DNA of 64,000 nt from LMUY01 sp965199555 (lineage in GTDB: Bacteria; Pseudomonadota; Alphaproteobacteria; Acetobacterales; Acetobacteraceae), in the NCBI GenBank assembly GCA_965199555.1, contig CBDASJ010000006.1:372001-436000 (forward strand). Direction: 5' to 3'. This document shows, piece after piece, positions 27,253-35,999 of the stretch. The translations under genes were made by a program, and so were the position numbers. The stretch's first letter is position 1; each line of letters begins with the position of its first letter. The notes beneath the pieces were generated by a model. It saw only the letters and a program-made list of their open reading frames with translations, had not been told where the DNA came from and made no database searches.

Positions 27253-28023
27253 ATGCAGCATTGCGGGCCGTCAGCAGCGCCGAGGCACCGCCGCACGGCG
27301 TGGCGCCTCTGGCTCGGCACGGCCTTGCTGGGCGCCATCGCGACCGGTGCCTTCGTCGCGCGAGCGGCCGACCCCGATGCCTTGTGGAAGATCGTGCACG
27401 GCCGGTGCGTGCCCAACGCGCAGGCGGGCAACCCGGCACCGTGCGTGCAAGTTGATGCAGATGACGCCGTGCTGAAAGACATCGTCGGCGCGACGCAGTT
27501 CCTGTTGATTCCCACGGCGCGCATCACCGGCATCGAGAGCCCTGCCCTGCTCGAGCCCGCTGCGCCCAACTTCTTCGCCGCGGCATGGCAAGCCCGGCAC
27601 TACGTGGACCAAGTGGTCGGCCACGCCCTGGCGCGGGACGCGTTCGCTTTGGCGATCAACCCGCCGAGCGCGCGGTCGCAGAACCAGTTGCACATCCATG
27701 TCGATTGCATCCGGCCGGACGTCCGCGCCGCATTGCAAGCGCTGCCGATCGGCGAAGCCTGGGCAATGCTGCCGCAGCCGCTCGCCGGGCAGCGCTACGC
27801 CGCCATACGACTGCCCGGGGACGTGCTGGACCGCAACCCGTTCGACGTGCTGGCAAACGAGATGCCCGGTGCACGCGAAGCGATGGGATCATACACACTC
27901 GTGCTGGTAGGCAGCGGGGATGGCGGCTTCATCCTGCTGGCAGGCCGCGTGGGTGCGGACGGCGCGGGCCACGGCGAGGATATCGAGGACCATCGATGCA
28001 CCCTCGCCGCGGCCCAGCCGTGA
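27253..28023 (+). CDS. cdh: CDP-diacylglycerol pyrophosphatase
   Basis: Hydrolyses CDP-diacylglycerol to CMP and phosphatidate at the outer face of the inner membrane. Length is 256 residues. An N-terminal hydrophobic segment (LWLGTALLGAIATGAFVARA) acts as signal anchor. The body shows ALWKIVHGRCVPN, VVGHALARDAFALAINPPSA and NQLHIHVDC, a HIT-like histidine motif that defines this family. The ATG at 27253 has GGAGGAGCAAGG just in front. It converges on the MFS gene with a one-base gap. Confidence 0.88.
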   Translation: MQHCGPSAAPRHRRTAWRLWLGTALLGAIATGAFVARAADPDALWKIVHGRCVPNAQAGNPAPCVQVDADDAVLKDIVGATQFLLIPTARITGIESPALLEPAAPNFFAAAWQARHYVDQVVGHALARDAFALAINPPSARSQNQLHIHVDCIRPDVRAALQALPIGEAWAMLPQPLAGQRYAAIRLPGDVLDRNPFDVLANEMPGAREAMGSYTLVLVGSGDGGFILLAGRVGADGAGHGEDIEDHRCTLAAAQP

Positions 28024-28024
28024 G

Positions 28025-29326
28025 TTACTCCGCGGGCAGCCCCTCGCCCTCCGGCGCCTGTTCCAGCCGTGGATCGTGGCGCAACGCCAGCACAATACCC
28101 ACTGCGATGAAGCCGGCCACCGCCAGGGTCCACAAGCCGCCATTGTAGCTGCCGGTCTGGTCCTTGATGTAGCCCATGGCATACGGCCCGAAGAAGCCGG
28201 ACAGGTTGCCGATGGAGTTCACCACCGCGATGCCGCCGGCCGCCGCCGGGCCGGACAGGTAGGCGGTCGGCAGCGTCCAAATCACCGGCAAGGACGCGAA
28301 GATGCCGAACCCGGCGATGGTGAACGCCACCATCTTCAATATCGGATCGTCCACCAAGGTGGACAGGCCGATACCCGCCCCGGCAAGGAACACCGCGACC
28401 GCCGCATGCCCCTTGCGCTCGCGCTTGCGGTCGGACCGGCGGCCCCACCACACCATGCCGACGGTGCCGACCAGATAGGGCAGCGCAACGACGAACCCGG
28501 TTTGCAGGTTGCTCAGGCCGAAATTCTTCACGATGGTCGGCAGGAAGAAGCTGAAGCCGTAATTGCAGGCCACCGCGCCAAAATACACCAGCGACACCGC
28601 CAACACCCGGCCATTGGTCAGGGCCTGCATGACGCTGTAATTCCGGGCCGCCTCCCGCTGCCGCCGCTCGGACTGCAGGCGGTCGATCAACCAGACGCGC
28701 TCGTCGGCCGGCAGCCACGCCGCGTCGGCCGGGCTGTCGGTGAGGTAGAACAGCACCACGACGGCCAGCACCAGCGCGGGTGCCGCTTCCAGGATGTAGA
28801 GCCACTGCCACCCATGCATCCCGAGCCAGCCGTCTAGGCCCAGCAAGGCCCCGGACACCGGCGACCCGATCACGGACGAGAGCGGGATGGCGGCCATGAA
28901 CAGGCCGATGATCCGCGCCCGCTCCTTGGCGGGGAACCACAGGGTGAGGAAGAAGATGATGCCGGGAAAGAAGCCGGCTTCAGCGAAGCCGAGCAGGATG
29001 CGGACGACGTAGAAGCTGGTTTCACCGCCGATGAACGCCATGGCACCGGACAGGAGGCCCCAGGAGAACATGATGCGGGCGATCCAACGCCGCGCGCCGA
29101 ACCGGTTCAGCAACAGGTTGGATGGCACTTCGAAAATGAAGTAGGCCAGGAAGAAGATGCCGGCGCCCAACCCGAATGCCGTCTCCGACAGGCCGAGATC
29201 CTTGCTCATAGTCAGCTTGGCGAAGCCGACATTGACCCGGTCGAGGTAGGCGACGAAGTAGCAGATGACCAGAAACGGCACGAGCCGCATGGTGACCCGC
29301 CGGATGGTCCGGCTTTCCAAATCCAT
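28025..29326 (-). CDS. MFS transporter, anion:cation symporter family
   Basis: A 433-residue inner-membrane carrier with twelve predicted helices. The N-terminus VTMRLVPFLVICYFVAYLDRVNVGFAKL carries the family motif DRVNVGFA; AKERARIIGLFMAAIPLSSV and GYIKDQTGSYNGG are also typical of the ACS family, which takes up organic anions such as tartrate, phthalate, glucarate or 4-hydroxyphenylacetate with protons. The ATG at 29326 follows GGGGATCG. No catabolic operon lies beside it, so the substrate cannot be guessed. Confidence 0.88.
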   Translation of the reverse strand: MDLESRTIRRVTMRLVPFLVICYFVAYLDRVNVGFAKLTMSKDLGLSETAFGLGAGIFFLAYFIFEVPSNLLLNRFGARRWIARIMFSWGLLSGAMAFIGGETSFYVVRILLGFAEAGFFPGIIFFLTLWFPAKERARIIGLFMAAIPLSSVIGSPVSGALLGLDGWLGMHGWQWLYILEAAPALVLAVVVLFYLTDSPADAAWLPADERVWLIDRLQSERRQREAARNYSVMQALTNGRVLAVSLVYFGAVACNYGFSFFLPTIVKNFGLSNLQTGFVVALPYLVGTVGMVWWGRRSDRKRERKGHAAVAVFLAGAGIGLSTLVDDPILKMVAFTIAGFGIFASLPVIWTLPTAYLSGPAAAGGIAVVNSIGNLSGFFGPYAMGYIKDQTGSYNGGLWTLAVAGFIAVGIVLALRHDPRLEQAPEGEGLPAE

Positions 29327-29462
29327 TGAACGATCCCCGCATGCGGCCGCGTACGGCGCAGCCGCTTGGGGATCAACTCTGGCGGGTCGGACTGCGGATG
29401 GGAAGTGGGCGTAGGCGCCGCGCGACGAATTCTTGCGCGCGACGCGCCCCACCCGTCCGCCG

Positions 29463-29957
29463 CTATGATTGCAGCGCGTGTTCCAGTTCGGCTTTCTTCA
29501 TGCGGGAGCGGCCCTTGATGCCCTTGCTGGCTGCCTGCTTCAGCAACTCTGCCCGCGTGGTGCCGTGCCGGGCGGCCGCGGTCTTGCGGGCGACGTCCGT
29601 CGGCTGGGCGGAGAACTGCTTGCCCTTGCGGGTGTCCGCCCGCTTCTTCTGCGTGGTGCGGGCGTACTCATCATCCGACAGCACTTCGCGTCCGTGCTTG
29701 GGCAGGTAGCGCTCGCCGGTCTTGCCGCTTTCCTTGCCGGACTTGGTGCCCCATTCCTCCTTGGTCCACTGCGTCAGGTGGTTGTCGTCGGCCTTCTTGC
29801 CTTTGTAGCCGCCGCCCTCGGCTTTGTACTCGTGTGTCGCCAGTTGCGCCTTGCGTGCCGACCATTGCCCGGGCTTGCCGCCCTTGTCGTCGGCGACGAC
29901 GGCCTCCTTCACCTTGTCCCAAAGCGCCGGGTCGGTCTTCTTCGCGATTGCGGCCAT
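29463..29957 (-). CDS. DUF5872-like protein with C-terminal SAP/Rho-N-type helix pair
   Basis: A 164-residue, very basic and lysine-rich soluble protein. The N-terminal half (WDKVKEAVVADDKGGKPGQW and YKAEGGGYKGKKADDNHL) resembles DUF5872. The C-terminal 30 residues (RAELLKQAASKGIKGRSRMK, then AELEHALQS) form a helix-extended-helix as in SAP or Rho N-terminal domains, which bind nucleic acid. A DNA- or RNA-binding role is therefore plausible. AGGAG lies 8 bases before the ATG at 29957; a longer frame starts at 29981. Confidence 0.7.
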   Translation of the reverse strand: MAAIAKKTDPALWDKVKEAVVADDKGGKPGQWSARKAQLATHEYKAEGGGYKGKKADDNHLTQWTKEEWGTKSGKESGKTGERYLPKHGREVLSDDEYARTTQKKRADTRKGKQFSAQPTDVARKTAAARHGTTRAELLKQAASKGIKGRSRMKKAELEHALQS

Positions 29958-30064
29958 CACATTGCTCCTTCGCGCGGGCAACGCCGCCGTTCTGCTGCCG
30001 GTTCGGATTGAAGGGAGGCGCGGAGTTCACGTTCCTGGGGCCACATTCGAGCCTCTCGTGGCCG

Positions 30065-31393
30065 CTATTCTTCCGCGTATGGGTTCTTGGTACCGCGGAA
30101 CTGCAACCGGATCGGCGTTCCCGGCAGGTCGAAGCTGTCGCGCAGGCCGTTCACCAGGTAGCGCCGATAGTCCTCCGGCGTTTGCTCCGCCCGGGTGCCG
30201 AACACGATGAAGGTCGGCGGGCGGGCCTTGGCCTGGGTGGTGTAGCGCAGCTTCAGCCGCCGGCCGTCCACCAGAGGCGCGGCGTGACGCTCCAGCGCTG
30301 CTTCGAACCAGCGGTTCAGCTCGCCGGTGGGCACGCGGGTGTTCCACACCGCGTGGGCGCGGCGGACGGCCGGCAGCAGCTTGTCCACGCCGGCGCCGGT
30401 CATCGCCGACAGCGTGACCACGGGAATGCCACGCATCTGCGCTAGGCTGGTTTCCAGCCGGTCACTCACCTGGCGGCGGCTGACAGCCCGCTCCGGCACC
30501 GCATCCCATTTGTTCAGCGCCAGCAGACAGCCGCGGCCTTCACGCTCCACCAGCCGGGCAATCTGCAGATCCTGTTCGTGGAGCCCTTCCACGGCATCGA
30601 CGCACAGCACGACGATCTCCGCCATCTTCAGCGCCTCGATGGTGGCGGAGGTGCTCATCTTCTCAAGGTTGCCTTCGACCCGCGCCTTTTTGCGCAGCCC
30701 GGCGGTGTCCACCAGCTCGATCGGCCCCTCGGCATCGTCGAAGCGGACAGCCACGGAGTCCCGCGTCAATCCGGGTTCCGGCCCGGTGATCATGCGCTCC
30801 TCGCCGAGCAGCCGGTTCAACAGGGTCGACTTGCCGGCATTCGGCCGACCGACCACAGCCAAGCGCAGCGGGCGATCGGCTGCGTCCTCTTCCCGCGGGT
30901 CGGGCACCCGATCGGCGATTTCGCCCATCAGGTTGGCCAGGCCTTCGCCATGTTCAGCGGACACCGCCAACGGCTCGCCCAACCCGAGGCTGAACGCTTC
31001 CAGCGCCGCCTGGGCGCCGCCCCTGCCTTCCGCCTTGTTGGCGACCAGCAACACCGGGCGGTTCTGCCGGCGAAGCCAGGCGGCGAAATGGCTGTCCGCC
31101 GGGGTGATGCCGGCACGCGCGTCCACCACGAACACCACCAGGTCGGCGGTGGCGACCGCCGCCTCCGAGCTGGCGCGCATGCGGCCGAACAAGGTGTCGG
31201 GCGCACTTTCCTCCAGTCCGGCGGTGTCGACCAGGCGCACGGTCTTGCCGCGCAGCTGGGCCGTCGCGTCCTTGCGGTCCCGCGTCACGCCGGGCGTGTC
31301 GGCGACCAGGGCGAAACGGCGGCCGGCCAGGCGGTTGAACAGCGTGCTCTTGCCAACGTTCGGCCGTCCGGCAATCACGACGACGGGCAGCAT
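30065..31393 (-). CDS. der: Ribosome biogenesis GTPase Der (EngA)
   Basis: A double-GTPase needed for 50S subunit assembly, 442 residues. G domain 1: GRPNVGKST (residues 9-17), DTAG, and a guanine-recognition motif that reads ANKAE. G domain 2: GRPNAGKST near residue 183, VDTAGLRKKARVEG, and NKWD. A C-terminal KH-like domain follows, ending FRGTKNPYAEE. It lies 4 bases after bamB, in the conserved order TPR protein, bamB, der. Confidence 0.97.
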   Translation of the reverse strand: MLPVVVIAGRPNVGKSTLFNRLAGRRFALVADTPGVTRDRKDATAQLRGKTVRLVDTAGLEESAPDTLFGRMRASSEAAVATADLVVFVVDARAGITPADSHFAAWLRRQNRPVLLVANKAEGRGGAQAALEAFSLGLGEPLAVSAEHGEGLANLMGEIADRVPDPREEDAADRPLRLAVVGRPNAGKSTLLNRLLGEERMITGPEPGLTRDSVAVRFDDAEGPIELVDTAGLRKKARVEGNLEKMSTSATIEALKMAEIVVLCVDAVEGLHEQDLQIARLVEREGRGCLLALNKWDAVPERAVSRRQVSDRLETSLAQMRGIPVVTLSAMTGAGVDKLLPAVRRAHAVWNTRVPTGELNRWFEAALERHAAPLVDGRRLKLRYTTQAKARPPTFIVFGTRAEQTPEDYRRYLVNGLRDSFDLPGTPIRLQFRGTKNPYAEE

Positions 31394-31397
31394 GCCG

Positions 31398-32741
31398 CTA
31401 GCCGTATGCGGTCAGGGAGCTATCGTCTGTCACGACGAACAGCTTGCCGCCCGCCGCTACCAGGGGAACCGACACGTCCGCCGGCAGGTCCATGACGCCC
31501 AGCACCTCGCCGGTCATCGGGTCGACCGCGGTCAGCTTCTCCGTGGACCCGGCGAGGTACAGGTATTTGCCGCCCAGCAACGGACCGGTCCAGTAGATCG
31601 GGTCGCGCGACCGTTGGACGTTCTCGTACCGCGCCAACTGGCTGATCCAGCGGACGCGGCCATCCGTGCGGTTCAGGCAGGCGACCTGCTGGTCCAGCGT
31701 CAGCACGAACAGCCAGTCCCCCGCGACCCAGGGCGTGTTCTGGCCCGCAGCCTCGCGTTCCCACAGCCGACGGCCGGACCGCAGGTCGAGCGCCAGCAGC
31801 AGGCCGCCGACGCCGATCGCGTAGACGATGTTGTTGACGATGACCGGCATGGCGCGGATGGCCGACAAATCCGCCAGGCTGTTGCGGCCCTGTGCGGCGG
31901 CCAGGCTGTCGCTCCATGCCAGCGCACCGGTGTCCGCCCGCAGCGCCACCAGGTCGCCCGAGCCGAAACCGGCCACCACCAGCCCGTCGGCATAGGCCGG
32001 TGCCGGCTCGCCCAGCACGATCGTGCTGGCGGCGCTCGCCTGGTAGGTCCAGATCTGCTTGCCGTCGGTGGTGGACAAGGCGACCAGCCGTTCGTCGATG
32101 GTCGGCACGAACAACCGGTTGTCGACGATGGCAGGTGCCGACCGCGCCGGTGCGCCGAGCGGCGCGCGCCACTTGATCGTGCCGGTCGCGGCGTCCAACG
32201 CAATCGCCTCCGCCCGGCCCGTGGTGGCATACAGCACGCCGCCGACCACGGCGATGCCGCCGCCGACATTGGTGCTGCGATCCTTTTCGCCCTGGGTGTC
32301 GGTGTTCCAGCGCCGCGACCCGGTGGCCTCGTCGAACGCGGACACGCTGCCGTCCGAATCCATGGTGAATACCTGGCCGCCGGCGACCACCGGGGTGGCG
32401 GTGATCTTGCGGCGATACCCGCCGCCTTCGCCGATCGAACGCCGCCAGGTCCGCCTCAGCTCGTTCACGGCGACGTTGCCCATGCTGTGGGCGGCGTTGC
32501 CACCCGCCACACTCCATTCGGCGTTCACCACCGGTGGCGGCAAGACGATCGTCGGATTGTAGGACGGGTCCACCTGCATGCCGCGGGTGGTGACCATGAC
32601 CGACACGCGCTTGCCCGGCAGCGGCGGCTTGTCCGACTCGAAGATGTCATCCAGGAAGGAGCAGCCGGGCAAGGCCGCGGCAGGCAGCAAGACCGCGCCC
32701 CGCAGCAATTGGCGGCGGGCCGGCATGCGGCGAGCGGTCAT
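31398..32741 (-). CDS. bamB: Outer-membrane assembly lipoprotein BamB-like, PQQ beta-propeller
   Basis: A 447-residue lipoprotein. The signal ends in a lipobox, AAALPGC, so the mature cysteine is lipidated. Repeated blades such as VAGGQVFTMDSDGSVSAFDE and NRLFVPTIDERLVALSTTDG build an eight-bladed propeller. In the Bam complex BamB scaffolds BamA for outer-membrane protein insertion. The assignment as BamB rests on the fold, the lipobox and the neighbours. The start overlaps the stop of the TPR gene by 4 bases. Confidence 0.87.
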   Translation of the reverse strand: MTARRMPARRQLLRGAVLLPAAALPGCSFLDDIFESDKPPLPGKRVSVMVTTRGMQVDPSYNPTIVLPPPVVNAEWSVAGGNAAHSMGNVAVNELRRTWRRSIGEGGGYRRKITATPVVAGGQVFTMDSDGSVSAFDEATGSRRWNTDTQGEKDRSTNVGGGIAVVGGVLYATTGRAEAIALDAATGTIKWRAPLGAPARSAPAIVDNRLFVPTIDERLVALSTTDGKQIWTYQASAASTIVLGEPAPAYADGLVVAGFGSGDLVALRADTGALAWSDSLAAAQGRNSLADLSAIRAMPVIVNNIVYAIGVGGLLLALDLRSGRRLWEREAAGQNTPWVAGDWLFVLTLDQQVACLNRTDGRVRWISQLARYENVQRSRDPIYWTGPLLGGKYLYLAGSTEKLTAVDPMTGEVLGVMDLPADVSVPLVAAGGKLFVVTDDSSLTAYG

Positions 32742-33406
32742 CCGCGCGCCTCGGCCGGGGTGCCCAGGATGGCCAGCAACTCACCGGCCCGGCGGCGCAG
32801 CCCATCCGCCGCCATGGGGTCGGTCAGCAGGTCGCGCAGCAGGCGCATCGCCTTGTCCTTGTCGTCCAGCCGCAGCGCCACCATGGCATCCACCTCCTGC
32901 GCCAGCGCACGCCACGGGTTCGATTGCGCTTCCAGCTTCGCCGTGCGCGCGGCAATCGCCGCAGGGTCGCCCGCGTCCACGGAGTGCTGCGCCCACAACA
33001 GGCTGGCAAGGTCGCGCAGGAGCACGTCGTCGCCGTCGGTGCTCACCTGGTTCCACAGCGCTAAGGCGGCGGCGGTGTCACCGCCGTTCCAGCGCAAGGC
33101 GGCCTCCTGCAATTGCGCCAGCGTGCGGTAGCCGGCGGGCGCGTCCTTGGCGATGCTGGCAAACGCGTCCGGGTCGGTGGCCTGCGCCGGGGCGGCGCCG
33201 GGCGCCAGCACGCCGGATGCGGCGAGATACGGGCCGGCCAGCGCCTGTGATTGGCGGCCTTGCCACCAGTCCCAGCCCCGCCAACCGCCGACCCCCGCCA
33301 GGACCAGCACCAGCGCGACGCCGCCCGCCAGGCCATAGCGCCTGGCCAGCGCACGGGCGCGCTCGGCCCGCAAATCCTCGTTCAGCTCGTCAAAGATGTC
33401 GGCCAC
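32738..33406 (-). CDS. TPR-containing membrane-anchored protein (YfgM-like)
   Basis: A 222-residue protein with a short cytoplasmic N-terminus (MADIFDELNEDLRAERAR), one membrane helix (LAGGVALVLVLAGVGGW) and a large periplasmic part with TPR-like helices (AGYRTLAQLQEAALRWNGGD and LRDLASLLWAQHSVDAGDP). This is the layout of YfgM/TPR_21 proteins, which act with the Sec translocon and chaperones in envelope protein biogenesis and usually stand before bamB. It is the first gene of the three-gene operon. Confidence 0.82.
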   Translation of the reverse strand: MADIFDELNEDLRAERARALARRYGLAGGVALVLVLAGVGGWRGWDWWQGRQSQALAGPYLAASGVLAPGAAPAQATDPDAFASIAKDAPAGYRTLAQLQEAALRWNGGDTAAALALWNQVSTDGDDVLLRDLASLLWAQHSVDAGDPAAIAARTAKLEAQSNPWRALAQEVDAMVALRLDDKDKAMRLLRDLLTDPMAADGLRRRAGELLAILGTPAEARG

Positions 33407-33498
33407 GCTTGTAAAACCCTCGAACCCGGCGGCGGACCATAGCGACCAGCCCCGCCGCGGGAAACCCTGTGTTCATCTCGGCATGGTCCATTGCGGCC

Positions 33499-33888
33499 AT
33501 GACCCCCGTGATTCGTGCCGCCGCCGCCCTGGCCGGCCTCGCCTTGCTGGCCAGCCCGCTTGGCGGCTGCGTCGCCACGGCGGCGGTGGACGCGGCGAGC
33601 ATCGCCGTATTCGGGCGCGACGTGGGAGATATCGGCGTGTCCGCCATCACCGGGCGCGACTGCTCCGTCGTCCACCTGGATCGGCGGCAGGATTACTGCG
33701 CGCCCCAAGAGCGTTTGCCGTTGGCCGAGCCGTATTGCAGCCGGACGCTGGCGGACGTGCAGTGCTGGTCCAACCCGGAAAGCTTCGGCAGCCTGCCGCG
33801 CCAGATCGTGGACACGCCGTCCCTGACGGCGGAGCAGCGGCGGCAGATCACCTCGCGCTGGCCGAAGACGCTGAACCTGACGGATTAA
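33499..33888 (+). CDS. Small putative lipoprotein
   Basis: About 129 residues from the ATG at 33499. The N-terminus PVIRAAAALAGLALLASPLGGC is a lipoprotein signal with GGC as lipobox. The mature part has several cysteines (RDCSVVHL, DYCAPQ, EPYCSRTL, VQCW) that could form disulfides in the periplasm. No family is recognised. A GTG at 33469 is an alternative start but lengthens the signal peptide needlessly. Its 3' end overlaps the dihydroorotase gene by 4 bases. Confidence 0.7.
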   Translation: MTPVIRAAAALAGLALLASPLGGCVATAAVDAASIAVFGRDVGDIGVSAITGRDCSVVHLDRRQDYCAPQERLPLAEPYCSRTLADVQCWSNPESFGSLPRQIVDTPSLTAEQRRQITSRWPKTLNLTD

Positions 33889-35198
33889 CGGAACCGCACC
33901 AGCTTGCCGCCCGGCTCGCCCAGCACCTCGTCCTCCCGCATCACCGCCCGGCCGCGCACGATGGTGGCAACCGGCCAGCCGGTGACGGACATGCCGGCGA
34001 ACGGCGTCCAGCCGCAGGGCGAAACGATCCAGGAATCCTCGATGCGCCGGGTGCGCTTCAGGTCGACCAGGGTGAAGTCCGCGTCGTACCCCGCGGCCAG
34101 CCGGCCCTTGCCGACGGCGCCGTACACCCGCGCCGGCCCGGCGGACATGAGGTCCACCATGCGCGCCAGGCTGAGCCGGCCGGCGCTGACATGGTCCAGC
34201 ATGATCGGCACTAGCGTTTGCACACCGGTCAGCCCGGCCGGCACTTCCGGCCACGGCTTCAGCTTGGCCGCGCGGGGATGCGGCGCGTGGTCGCTGCCGA
34301 TCGTGTCGGCGGTGCCGTCCCGCACCGCGGCCCAGGCTGCGTCCCAATGCTCCTTGCCGCGGATGGGTGGGTTCATGACGCCGAAGCCGCCGAGCCGGTC
34401 GTACACGTCCGGCGCCCATTGCGTCAGGTGGTTGACCAGCAGCTCCACGGTGGCGACGTCGCGGTGGTCGCGCAGCAGGTCCAGCTCGGCGGCGGTGGAC
34501 ACGTGGAGGATGTGCGCCGGCCGGCCGGTTTTCCGGGCCAGCGCCATCAGCCGCCGTGTGCCGAGCACGGCGCATTCCTCGTCGCGCCATTCCATGTGGC
34601 TGCGATACGGCATGCCGGAATGAAACAGGGGCTTGCGCGCCTGCAGCCGATACTCGTCCTCGCTGTGGTACGCGACGGGGCGACGGCCGGAGCGCATCAC
34701 CGCTTCCAGGCTGGCATCGTCTTCCACCAGCAGGTCGCCGGTGGAGCTGCCGGCGAACACTTTCACCGCGCACACGCCAGGCAGTGTTTCCAGCGTCGCC
34801 AGTTCCGGCGTGTTGGGCTTGGTGGCGCCGACATACAGGCCGATGTCGCACCAGCTATGGGCCTGCACGTAGTCCTGCTTCCAAGCGACGCGCTCGGCAT
34901 TGGTGATGGCCGGGCTGGTGTTGGGCATGTCGAACACGGCGGTCAGGCCGCCCAGCACGGCGGCCTTCGTGCCGGTGGGGATCGTCTCGATCGCCGGGTC
35001 ACCGGGGTCGCGGAGATGGACGTGGGGGTCGATCAGCCCGGGCAGCACGTGCAACCCGGTGGCGTCCACCGTTTCGTCCGCCGTGCCGGACGCCCCCAGC
35101 GCGGCGAGGCGACCGTCCCGCACGCCGATATCGGCCACGGCCTCGCCCCAGGGCAGCACGGCCGTGCCGTTACGGATCAGCAGGTCGAAATGCGGCAT
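33885..35198 (-). CDS. Dihydroorotase, class I type
   Basis: Amidohydrolase of 437 residues that interconverts carbamoyl aspartate and dihydroorotate in pyrimidine synthesis. Zinc ligands are in LIDPHVHLRDPGD; the lysine of CAVKVFAGSSTG is the likely carbamylated one; HILHVSTAAELDLL and TIGSDHAPH supply the other ligands and the catalytic aspartate. No pyrB or other pyrimidine gene is adjacent, so related hydantoinase or allantoinase activity cannot be fully excluded, though the sequence pattern favours dihydroorotase. Confidence 0.87.
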   Translation of the reverse strand: MPHFDLLIRNGTAVLPWGEAVADIGVRDGRLAALGASGTADETVDATGLHVLPGLIDPHVHLRDPGDPAIETIPTGTKAAVLGGLTAVFDMPNTSPAITNAERVAWKQDYVQAHSWCDIGLYVGATKPNTPELATLETLPGVCAVKVFAGSSTGDLLVEDDASLEAVMRSGRRPVAYHSEDEYRLQARKPLFHSGMPYRSHMEWRDEECAVLGTRRLMALARKTGRPAHILHVSTAAELDLLRDHRDVATVELLVNHLTQWAPDVYDRLGGFGVMNPPIRGKEHWDAAWAAVRDGTADTIGSDHAPHPRAAKLKPWPEVPAGLTGVQTLVPIMLDHVSAGRLSLARMVDLMSAGPARVYGAVGKGRLAAGYDADFTLVDLKRTRRIEDSWIVSPCGWTPFAGMSVTGWPVATIVRGRAVMREDEVLGEPGGKLVRFR

Positions 35199-35225
35199 GA
35201 GCGTCTCCCCGGAATCAAAAAGGCC

Positions 35226-35999
35226 TCAGCGCTTCAAAGCGACGAAGAACAGGCGCGGGAACAGCAGCAGGCGCTTGCCGTCGGTCCGGACCGGGTAGCT
35301 TTCCGCAATCGCCGCTTCGTATTGCTGCAAGAACGCCGGGCGCTGGTCATCGGAGAGGGGTGCCAGGAACGGCTGCAACCCGGTGCCCTTGACCCATTCG
35401 ACGATCGCGCCGGGCGTGTCCATCGGGTGGTGGTAGACCGTGCGCCAAACCTCCACTTCGCCGCCCTGCCCGGCCAGCAGGTCGTAGTAGGTTGCCGCCG
35501 GCAGCACGCCCAAGCGGTCCGCGGCGTTGCCGATTTGCGACGCCCACGGGCCGGCCGCCGCGACCTCCCGCATCAGCCGGTGGGACGGCTCGTCGCGGTT
35601 GTCCGGCACCTGCACCGCCAACACGCCGCCGGGCGCCAGCAGGCCGAACAGCCGTGGCACCAGCGTGGCGTGCTGCCCGACCCATTGCAGGGCGGCGTTG
35701 GCGTAGATCAAGTCGGGCGCTGCGTCGGGCACCCAGGTGGCGATGTCGCCCTGCTCGAACCGCACGGTGGGCAGCCGCTCCCGCGCGTTCGCCAGCATGG
35801 CGTCGGACGTGTCGATGCCCAGCACCGCCGCATCGGGGAAACGCCGGGCCAGCAGCTCGGTCGAGTTGCCCGGCCCGCAGCCGAGGTCCACCACCAGGCG
35901 CGGCCGCTCCAGCGGCACCCGCGCCAGCAGGTCCCGCGCCGGCTGGGTGCGCTGCGTTTCGAAGCGGCGATACAGCGCCGGGTCCCAGGTATCAGGCAT
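35226..35999 (-). CDS. tam: Trans-aconitate 2-methyltransferase
   Basis: SAM-dependent methyltransferase of 257 residues. The opening WDPALYRRFETQRTQPARDLL is characteristic of Tam. The SAM site is VVDLGCGPGNSTELLARRFP with the acidic strand-2 end LGIDTSDAML, and NAALQWV follows. It monomethylates trans-aconitate, which arises from cis-aconitate and inhibits aconitase. It overlaps the FAD oxidoreductase gene by 8 bases and is probably co-transcribed with it. Confidence 0.9.
   Translation of the reverse strand: MPDTWDPALYRRFETQRTQPARDLLARVPLERPRLVVDLGCGPGNSTELLARRFPDAAVLGIDTSDAMLANARERLPTVRFEQGDIATWVPDAAPDLIYANAALQWVGQHATLVPRLFGLLAPGGVLAVQVPDNRDEPSHRLMREVAAAGPWASQIGNAADRLGVLPAATYYDLLAGQGGEVEVWRTVYHHPMDTPGAIVEWVKGTGLQPFLAPLSDDQRPAFLQQYEAAIAESYPVRTDGKRLLLFPRLFFVALKR

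Noticed and set aside
30327..33131. 934-residue open frame on the plus strand
   Set aside because: It is antisense to der, bamB and the TPR gene, all of which have clear motifs; its sequence is Ser/Arg/Ala-rich without domains.
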